Positions 9,845 to 17,720 of a stretch of DNA of 20,617 nucleotides are shown here, piece by piece (position 1 is the first letter of the stretch; the number at the start of each line of letters is the position of its first letter). Where the stretch lies: the NCBI GenBank assembly GCA_027576995.1, contig JANBQC010000516.1:1-20617 (forward strand), written 5' to 3'. The translations under genes were made by a program, and so were the position numbers. Below the pieces are notes generated by a model. That model ran no database searches and had not been told where the DNA came from. It saw only the letters and a list, made by a program, of their open reading frames with translations. The stretch is from Dimargaris cristalligena (lineage: Eukaryota; Kickxellomycota; Dimargaritomycetes; Dimargaritales; Dimargaritaceae).

Positions 9845-10553
9845 GGCCTGGGTCCCTCTTCTTCTCCTTTAATATTACCTCCACTGCCAACTGCACTCTG
9901 CGTCACTCCTGAACAGTCTGTTCCTGCTGCTTGAGACCCTTTGCCTCTACTATTAACCTTACTTGTTGCTCATGTCGCATCCTGCGCTACCCCGTAATTC
10001 CAGCCCGATTACCCCTGTTGGCTCTCTCCGTAATTGCCTTATTAAACAGCGACCAGAGGCCTCCTCCATATCGCCGTAGCAATCTCTCTCCCCCTCAAAT
10101 CCCGATCCCCGCCTCCACATCGCTCACATAATTATCTATTCCCCGAGTTCAGCTGGATCCCCTCAGTCCTATTCCTCTCTCCATTCACTCCCTCTTTTAT
10201 TATACCTGTTTTCTACTCCCCTCTATATATTCATTAATTAATTGCCTTGAGCCGCTGGCGGTTGTTGTGTACTATATAATCCCCATTCCCCTCCCTGCTC
10301 GACTTCCTTTGTCGTCTTTTAGGAGTCGGCCCCACAGGTACCACTCACCTTATTTCGGACTTAGTCTCGTTTAACCTCCTAATCCCTTATTCGCACGTTG
10401 CTACCCCACTACCCCTCTAAAATAGCATTGTTATTTCACCTACGGTTCGCATACTATAAGTATTCGCCTCTATTTCAATAGGCCGTCTAGCTTTACATTT
10501 TCTCCATCATCTCTCCTTTATTCAAAAGAGGCTATATCCTCTCCTCGCCCACT
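9845..10553 (+). promoter_or_regulatory. C/T-rich upstream region of the PDK-like gene
   Basis: Some 700 bases are strongly pyrimidine-rich on the + strand, with many CTCC and TTCC runs and no long open frame with domains, up to the ATG at 10554. Similar but shorter C/T-rich leaders precede TRM10, LETM1 and, on the minus strand, the gene starting at 17720. This suggests a shared promoter/5' leader style in this genome. No TATA box is evident. Confidence 0.5.
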
Positions 10554-11891
10554 ATGCCGAGCCCCTCCCCTTTGGTCCAGGCCATACCCCAGCGGTCCCT
10601 GATGCAGTTTTCACGGGCCAAAATCACCCGCCTCAGTTTGGACCATATCTACTCTCTGGGCCGCCGCGCCGAAGTTCCCCGGAGTCGCGACAACACCCTC
10701 CAACTATCGGCCCAGTTTCTCCACCGCGAACTGCCCGTGCGTATCTATCAGAACCTCAAAGTGCTCCAGTCACCCGAATGGGCCGACGTTATCAACCGCT
10801 CCCCACTTCTTAGTTTTCTTGGTGAGCGATACACCGACGATATAAACTTGCTTACCAGTTTGGAACGGCCGGTGGACAGTCGGACACTGGCGAAGTTTCA
10901 CGATTCACTTAAGCGGCTGCAGAGTCGCCACCAAGAGCATTTGGCTTTGGCCCAGCGGGGGTTGGAACATCTTTCCCAAAATAGCACCTCCGCTTCCAAG
11001 GCCCCAGCGACGACTACCGCGGCCCCTGCTGACGCCCCCGCCGAAACGGTTACGCTGACTGGTCGGTCCTATACCGGTTCCCCTACTGAAGGCATCCACA
11101 GCACCCCTGCCGATCGATTCATGGATGATTTTTATACGGTGCATTTTGGTAACCAGTTTCTCATCAGTGAACACATTTATCTCGCTGAGCAAGGCCGTAA
11201 TCTGGTCCAGCGGGTGCAACCCGTGAACATTGCCCGCGACGTCATCCGGCAGGTCCAGGATGTGGCCCAGCACTTTGACCGTGGTCTCGTGCCCGATATT
11301 GTCCTCCAGGCCGACCATCCGACCGTCTCCATCCTTCACATCGAGCCCTACGTGACCAGCATTCTGTACAAAATCCTGTACAATTCGGTCTTTGCTACCA
11401 TGAACCACCACTGTCAGAAACAGCAGCGGTCCCAAGGCATGGCGGAGCCTACGGCTGCCTCCCCTGCCTCGACCACACCACCCCCTGCGGTTCGTCTCAC
11501 CATCGTGGGCGGAGCCGAAGACGTTGCCTTTAAAGTCTCGGATGAGGCCGGCGGTATTTCCCTCTCCAAAATGGACCAGTTGTGGCGCCACACCTACGAC
11601 CAACCCATTGCCGCTAGTCGCCGTACCTTCTCCCCGCAACTCTCCCTTCTGGGCAGTCCCTTCAACCTGCCCGTCGCCCGACTCATTGCCCGCCACTTCG
11701 GCGGCGACCTCTCCCTGGTTTCCATGGAGGGCCATGGTACGGACACCTATCTGCATTTACCCCGTAGGAAAAGCTACATGGAGTCGCTACCGGCCACCAT
11801 TGCCCGTGCCGAAACCGCGACTCCCCAATCTGCTCCGTGGCTGCTGGCTGACGATATTTTATTCCCAACTACCCAGACGACACGCCTTTGA
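10554..11891 (+). CDS. Mitochondrial protein kinase family protein (PDK/BCKDK-like), predicted inactive
   Basis: Members phosphorylate the E1 subunit of pyruvate or branched-chain ketoacid dehydrogenase in the mitochondrial matrix. This intact, intronless frame codes 445 aa, near the usual 400-450. The N-terminal helical bundle has the hallmark HRELPVRI at about residues 56-63, then SRHQEHLALAQRGLEHL and RFMDDFY. Two Ala/Thr/Pro-rich inserts sit at about 143-175 and 296-313. The C-terminal GHKL ATPase domain is present but key positions are changed. The N-box reads YKILYNSVFATM (272-283), with Lys273 where active kinases have the catalytic Glu; Asn277 is kept. The usual Lys and Arg of that box are Tyr276 and Phe280. 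The G1 box is DEAGG (330-334) instead of DRGGG. The G2 loop is GSPFNLP (367-373) instead of GxGxGLP. The final GTDTYLHL block is normal. I infer an ATP-binding-deficient pseudokinase that may still bind E2 or partner kinases. The N-terminus (no acidic residue before about 30, several Arg/Ser) could be a presequence. Family firm; specific substrate not determinable. Confidence 0.88.
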   Translation: MPSPSPLVQAIPQRSLMQFSRAKITRLSLDHIYSLGRRAEVPRSRDNTLQLSAQFLHRELPVRIYQNLKVLQSPEWADVINRSPLLSFLGERYTDDINLLTSLERPVDSRTLAKFHDSLKRLQSRHQEHLALAQRGLEHLSQNSTSASKAPATTTAAPADAPAETVTLTGRSYTGSPTEGIHSTPADRFMDDFYTVHFGNQFLISEHIYLAEQGRNLVQRVQPVNIARDVIRQVQDVAQHFDRGLVPDIVLQADHPTVSILHIEPYVTSILYKILYNSVFATMNHHCQKQQRSQGMAEPTAASPASTTPPPAVRLTIVGGAEDVAFKVSDEAGGISLSKMDQLWRHTYDQPIAASRRTFSPQLSLLGSPFNLPVARLIARHFGGDLSLVSMEGHGTDTYLHLPRRKSYMESLPATIARAETATPQSAPWLLADDILFPTTQTTRL

Positions 11892-13494
11892 AAAACCAAA
11901 AAAAATGACCTGCCCAAAATAACATAACAAACCAAAGCAAACAATGGTCAACATTTTCTTTTTTTGAAGGGGAATACGCCGAACCAGCTGGAATGGCAGC
12001 CTATGTCGCCGTCGCCATTGATCTTGTACTATTATTTTTACCACCTTTGTATTTGTTTCCCCCCCTCTTGTTTACTACCAGTAATACCACTTTTCCGCCG
12101 GTTCAGCTAGGGCTGGCGAGGATTTCTCTAATTGTATTTCGAATAAATCCAAGATCAATTTTAGTTAGGCAGTATATAGTGGGAATTTTGACTGCTGATA
12201 ATTCCACAGGCATCTCGGTGGTCAAGCGCGATGCAAAAATGGGCGTCCATTACAAACCACGGCTGCCTTCACCGATGGTCGTCCATTGTGAAACTTTACC
12301 CAATTTACCCAATTTACCCTAACATCCGAATTATTTGTTTAGTTGGGCTATAAGACGTTCAAAGAGATTACCCGCACTGCTGATCTAATGTTCCCTACAC
12401 CATCACCCAATGTATACTGATAGATTAATACGAATTTCTCGAGCAATATTCCGGCTCAGATATCTGGCGCGACTCTAAAATAAATGCAGCCACTCAGGTT
12501 TAGAGGCCAGGGGCGAGATGTGGGTGGTCTCGGTAGAACTGTAAATGAGGCACATACCCTGGTCTCTTGCCCGTCTAATTGGACGCGAATCAACCATAGT
12601 TTGCTTTAGGTATTGTAGGTCACCTTCCTCCTGCTAATTAACTCCATCGGGTCACTCCGCCGCTGGCAAGCAAATTCGGGGCGGGGGGGTAGTTAAGGTA
12701 AAGGTGTAGAAAACGCGGATTCTTTTTACGAACGTCTGTGTTAGGTAACCCCGAGCTGGAGCAGGAGGGGGTCGGGCGAAGCAAAGACGGGGATATGCTA
12801 AATATAGGCCAGAAAGTCGTAACTTGTTGTCTGTGTTGTCCCTGGCGGCAGTAATCACTGGCCCCAACTTGTGCTCCAGTCTGGTCCGGGCTCCACAGCT
12901 AATATAGGGAATACCCATTCATAGAGAGGATTAGGCAGATGCATTTTGGTAAACATCCAGCCGCACCCCCCACAGGCTTAAATTCCCTTAGATTATCCGG
13001 CACATCTGACTGTAGTTAGTTCGCTGTCTAATACCCGTTCATTGACTTTCGTGTCTTCATAATTACTAGCACAACTGGATTTTCAATGGGATGCATCATT
13101 TAGCCAACCGTGTTATATCTAGGCCATCTGCGAACAGCTATTTCCAAACCACGATGTAAGGTGTACCTTAGGATGGTTACTTTCAAAGCTTTGCGGAGCA
13201 GCTGTTTTGCCACATTAACATAACATATCATTTGGCAATAGTATTCCCAATATCTGGGTTTGCATTGATTGTGGCTGGTTAGGCAGGACCAACTCCGCTG
13301 GCTTCGTTGCGAAAGGCCAATGTAATACTGCATCTTCCCTAGTGCAGGTGTATTTCTATCTATTGGCCACCTTTCTTTCTCCGGTTTGCTACCTACTTCC
13401 CCATCTATATATGTTTCGTTCCCTGTAGCATCACTGTGTACTAACACCACCCACCCTGTACACTACTCTTTACTAGCTCCCACACGAACAATAG
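11892..13494. other. Region downstream of the PDK-like gene, no clear gene
   Basis: It begins with an A/C-rich 3' flank. An open frame from ATG 11993 to 12322 (109 codons) begins with a hydrophobic run but has no domain and ends in a 9-base tandem repeat (TTTACCCAA) at 12295-12318; I treat it as doubtful. Minus-strand frames at 12652-12918 and 13100-13450 look like chance. Otherwise AT-rich DNA without recognisable features. Confidence 0.4.
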
Positions 13495-15635
13495 CTACTC
13501 AGCCAGTTTCAAACTAACGGCCGGAAATAAATAAGCCAGGGGCAGTGAGTACTTTGTCCCGGACCAGATACTAATAGACCATTGGAGATTTTCTTGCGAT
13601 ACAATATTATATGCTAACTGCTTGTACGGGCATTGTATAGAAATCGGATATTGATAAATTCGTAGGTATATTGACCTATGTACTTTAAATACCCCTAAAC
13701 GCCCAGCTCTGTCTATGATCATTCCCAACCTGGCCTTAGCAACCGCTGGGGCCAACGGGGTAGTAACTAATAGTGGAGCCGCCAGTTGCGCTGTCAAAAG
13801 TCGACTAAGCTAAAAGACTGGGTGGCTAGCCTCGAAAATCAACGCGAATGGCTTGTCGCGACAAGTGGGCGGAGGTGGGCGTGCCCGTGTCACCCTGGCC
13901 CTTCCTACCAACACCCTTGTGCCTTTACTCCCTCACACATATATGCCATCTAAATAAATGATTCTCCGTTGGTTTAAAAGTCTTTGACACATGTGTAACA
14001 TCCGTGCGCTTCACAAGTTGGCCCATTCGAACTTCTCGCTCGTATTTCCCACTAACCCCCATGTCAATAGCCGAAAAGACTCCAATGTCAAGTGCCGTCC
14101 TTTTTCCGTTTAGCACTACTCTTTCTGGCTGCTCGTCCATTTTACTTTAATATGGGCGCTGGGCTATATGTACAGCACACCTCCGTCCATATCAATAGAA
14201 GTACTTCAACCCCATGGGTTGGATATTGAAGGCTGATGGCGTCTGATTTTGGTATATAGCTCTTTTTATGGCCAGCGGTTTCTTTTCAAATAATTAGAGC
14301 TTGCTGACAATTGTCACGGGTAAAAAAGGGGGTATGAGGCGGTATGTACGGATGTTTTACATCGGTATGAATTGATTTGGCCGGTTGACTCTATAACAGA
14401 TATTGGTTTAACTAAAATATATCCAGATAATCGGCTAGGATACAGTGCAGGCGGGGGGTAATTTTAGGCGATAATGACGAACCTTTCAAAGACTATGGTG
14501 CTCAATAAACGGCGACAAAAATATTATTGAGTCAATTAATGCCAATTGATTGTATTCTCTGTTTGGCATGCGACGATCAACATGTATGTCGGTTTATATC
14601 ATATCGGCGTCGTGTATATTGTTGGAGGGCCTTAATCAAACCTAGTTTAATTCTAACCTTTCCCTTGATACTAGTTCACACTACTTCGACGACAATTTGC
14701 CACAATGAGGATTAAATAGACATGCCCCCCTCGTCATTTAGTCCTTAGTTAACATTTGGGTCAAACGGTCTCGTATAAACGACGTATACCATTATTATTA
14801 TTGTAAATAAAATCAAAACTTCGATAAAATCCAACGCAGCTTTACAGACTAACGAATAAATGTAGAAATATAGCCCAGGTGGTCAATTGGTTTCCGTCAT
14901 ACCGCCAGCCCGGTTCTTTCTCGTATATCAAATTATACTAACTCGATAGGTAGCATATGTGATTGATATTATTATTATTTTTACCTAAGCTTAATTGACG
15001 AGGAGTAAGTCTCTATTTAAGAATGGATATCTAGGAGATAACGAATTCGACGATACCAATTAAACGGATAGTTCATGAGTTCCATAGATGATCCTAGTAA
15101 TAACTGATATTTCCACACCTAGAAAAGGTTAGAGAAGGGCACTTTATAGATAACAATAACACGGGTATCAGAATAAGAGTAAGTCAGCTAGCAATGGGGA
15201 TATCGTAGAATATAACTGATAAACCAAGTAATTTTATTGATAATATTCCGGCTTTATAAGGCCGAACGGACTAGGGATAGAAGCGTGGAACCAACTGCAA
15301 GAGTACGGGAGAACTTCACTATAGGATAGAAACTAGAGGAAATAAATACTGGAGATGAAATAGCGAATATAGATTTTGAGTAGGTAAATAAGAGAGATGC
15401 AGGAATGTCCGATAAGTGTAACATGGTTTCGGAGAATGAGTCTCAACTCCTCGTGGATAATTAAAGGTCAGGGTCGCGGCTAAAACCCAAGAAAGGGTTG
15501 GCTTGAGTGCCTTTGGATATCAAGCACGACAGTATGGCCATATAATTGGAATCGGGGCAGAAATAGAGCGGTACGACCTCGGAAAACCATTGTTTACTCT
15601 TAAAATTCCGAGATTCGAGTGACACGGAGCCCTTT
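13495..15635. other. Intergenic region between the PDK-like gene and the F-box-like pseudogene
   Basis: AT-rich DNA without a recognisable gene. It holds a perfect 14-bp palindrome (CTTGTCGCGACAAG, 13852-13865), ATT repeats at about 14790-14803 and 14969-14983, and a stretch at 15120-15460 that is purine-rich on the + strand. A minus-strand frame at 13495-13797 starts with an Ala/Leu-rich stretch after a possible acceptor but has no known domain. Confidence 0.4.
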
Positions 15636-16781
15636 CTATTGAGAAGCATCGACCGGTTCTTGTTGTCCATTACCGTTTGGATGCATTATATCAAATATGC
15701 AAATTTGCGATGTACCTTCAATAAAGGCCAATTCGGATTTGTTCAAAATATAATTAAGGGTGATAAAATATTCTGGTTTCATAATTCGGGAGGTATAGTC
15801 GATGTTCATGTACTGGTGTGCGTTGGGTCTCATTTCTGATACCTGGTATGGTTCATCGGAGTCGAATTCCGGCACGAATGCCAGTAGGCGCATTTGGTTT
15901 TCGTCGGTAAGGTGAATATGACTAATGTTAGGCAAATCATTGAGGTCATCGAACTCAGCCGGCCCTTCGTTGGCTTCCTCCTCACCCTCCATGATTAAAT
16001 GTTCAGCTAGTTTGTCTTGTCCGAAACCGGGGCCTGTCGCTCGATTCATTTCTTTTGATTGGTAATTTCTCCAATGGGAAGCTAAAAACGCCACCCCCTT
16101 GGGTAATTGCAGCATTTTCATGATGGACACTAATTCCCATTTGGCATTATTCATGTCACTGGCGTCAATGTCGGAGCTGGAATCGGTATACATCTCGGTG
16201 AACCTGGCTAAAAGATCAGTTTTTTGAGCGACGGCCGCTAAAATGACAGCGAATCGGTTGAAATCATGGTACTTACAGAGCACTACTTCCTTGGCTGATA
16301 CGATTGCCTCCGCCATGTCCCTATCATGGGCCACTTTATCGGCAACAGTCCTAGCTCCGGGCTTGGACTTGTACTCGATATTGAGCATAGCCACCCTCTC
16401 GGCTACGTAAATGTCGATAAGCCATTCTTTCAAGCCGTCCATGAAGTCAACTAGGTCCGTAAACCGATTGGTGGTGGATAAGCGTGTCATGATCACAATT
16501 ATAATATCTAAATAAAGATTTTCAAACCACACTGACGTATCGATTATAGGGGCTGTAGGGTCAGGAGAAGAGTTTCCGGGGTTTCCAATATCGACCGAAC
16601 TCGAGTTGGGGTGCACTAGTTGTAGAATCCGGCCCATCCTTTCCCGTTGTGCCGGAGTCCAACCTCCACGATTGGACAGAGTCATTAGCAACGGATTCCC
16701 TAAAACACTCAACAACTCTGTCAGCTCCTCACCATTTTGTTGAACGTCCACCAGAGCCAATAGGGGAAAGCGCGCTTCCAA
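15636..16781 (-). CDS. Long open 3' part of the F-box-like pseudogene (unknown domain)
   Basis: This is the longest intact stretch of the broken gene, about 382 codons. The frame is open up to 16817, and the same frame resumes beyond the TGA at 16818-16820. There is no ATG near its beginning; the first is at 16683-16685. That argues it is a downstream piece rather than an independent gene. The protein is helical and Leu/Ile/Asp-rich with an acidic block (MEGEEEANEGPAEFDD) and no transmembrane segment. An automatic annotation might list it as a hypothetical protein. Confidence 0.45.
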   Translation of the reverse strand: MEARFPLLALVDVQQNGEELTELLSVLGNPLLMTLSNRGGWTPAQRERMGRILQLVHPNSSSVDIGNPGNSSPDPTAPIIDTSVWFENLYLDIIIVIMTRLSTTNRFTDLVDFMDGLKEWLIDIYVAERVAMLNIEYKSKPGARTVADKVAHDRDMAEAIVSAKEVVLCKYHDFNRFAVILAAVAQKTDLLARFTEMYTDSSSDIDASDMNNAKWELVSIMKMLQLPKGVAFLASHWRNYQSKEMNRATGPGFGQDKLAEHLIMEGEEEANEGPAEFDDLNDLPNISHIHLTDENQMRLLAFVPEFDSDEPYQVSEMRPNAHQYMNIDYTSRIMKPEYFITLNYILNKSELAFIEGTSQICIFDIMHPNGNGQQEPVDASQ

Positions 16782-17420
16782 AACAGATTTAGGTAGCGAA
16801 TGGATATTGATATACTGTCAAGTATCAGCGGCGGGCTGGAAAAAGGGGTCGGCCTGGTTGGTCATGAGGAATTGGTAAAGGTCGGACACCACTCCGGTCA
16901 ATAAAGTGGCGGGTGTTTTTGCTAGAACGTGCCATTAACCTGCCAGCAGTTTGAGACGCATCATTGGCATCGAGGAATGTTTTAACCGCCAGGTGTTGTC
17001 TGACCAGTTGAATCTAATTTTGAAATACGCTGTGCCCCACCTTCTCGGAAGTTCGCTCTGCCTCGTCCAATCCAAGATACTGTTTCAGAGACACGTATGG
17101 TCTCTATATAGATGTTTAATCATGTAGCATCCGGGAGAGGTGTGGTGAACGGAGACTGTTCAAAAGCGGGTTAGAAGTGAGGGTCAGTGAATAGGGTCGT
17201 CACCAACCCAAAGGCCATGTACACCTGATACAGAGGATAGGTCCCTATAATAGCGTGGAGAAACAAAGGTGCGGATAAACTGTATTCCAAGAAGCAGGGT
17301 GGTGCTGTGGACTACGTCAGCCTCACCTACGCATGGTACTACTGATATGGGAAGCTAAAAAATGAGGCTTCTTTGGTACCTAACCTGCACACCAAATAAT
17401 AATGCCTCAGCAATACTTAC

Positions 17421-17720
17421 CTGTACCGCCTCGTAGTATAAATTTCCAATCAAAGCACGATTTCCACGAGATGTTTGGGATAGGTGGTGGTGCGAAAGAG
17501 GCGGAAGATATCCAAATATCAAATCCTTTAGTTCTAAAGGCAATCCACTCAAATAATCCGGTCTTTTTGATGGGGGGTCATATTTCACGTCAAAGTCGTC
17601 GTGGTTGAGGGAGCTTATGGATAGACCGGGTGCCGCGGTAGCCTTGGTGGCGAACAGACCGAGGGCTAGGCCCGTTATAGTAGCCCACCCCAGGCCGTGG
17701 TTCACTCGTTGGTTCATCAT
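17421..17720 (-). CDS. Exon 1 of the F-box-like pseudogene: signal peptide plus F-box-like motif
   Basis: ATG at 17720 is followed by a second Met, a basic stretch and a hydrophobic core (ITGLALGLFATKATAAPG), as in secreted fungal proteins. The F-box-like segment follows about 25 residues later. This exon has no lesion and a consensus donor. Upstream, the minus strand is C/T-rich at 17820-17721, resembling the leaders of other genes here. Confidence 0.6.

Larger units (their letters stand above)
15636..17720 (-). pseudogene. Broken gene for a signal-peptide-bearing F-box-like protein
   Basis: Read on the minus strand from 17720. Exon 1 (17720-17421, 100 aa) codes a basic N-terminus and hydrophobic stretch with small residues (a likely signal peptide, cleavage near residue 30). 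At about residues 55-85 it has an F-box-like segment, LPLELKDLIFGYLPPL, followed by LSQTSRGNRAL. It ends CAG|GTAAGT. A 109-nt intron (17420-17312, acceptor GACGTAG) leads in phase to exon 2. Exon 2 reads as plausible protein but is interrupted by TAA at 17171-17173, TGA at 17120-17122, a frame change near 17104-17119, TAG at 17014-17016, a frame change near 16922-16942, and TGA at 16818-16820. It then stays open for 393 codons from 16817 to the TAG at 15636-15638. The joined remnant would be near 640 aa. The body has Leu/Ile-rich helices and acidic patches but no family I recognise. All three stop codons are used, so a variant code cannot explain it. Sequencing error is less likely with this many lesions. 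Confidence 0.7.

Noticed and set aside
10905..11756. 283-codon minus-strand open frame
   Set aside because: It lies entirely antisense to the PDK-like gene, whose GC-rich third positions keep the reverse frame open. It has no domain of its own.
12295..12318. Short tandem repeat as a CRISPR-like array
   Set aside because: Units are 9 bases, directly adjacent and without spacers.
11993..12322. 109-codon plus-strand frame after the PDK-like gene
   Set aside because: Hydrophobic start but no domain, ends in a simple tandem repeat, and frames of this size are common in this window by chance.
13100..13450. 116-codon minus-strand frame
   Set aside because: Begins with a non-ATG codon in the open frame, AT-rich codons, no recognisable motif, no splice context.
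15636..17720. Reassigned stop codon or readthrough to explain the interrupted gene
   Set aside because: TAA, TAG and TGA all occur as interruptions, the other genes of the window use ordinary stops, and two frame changes would remain.
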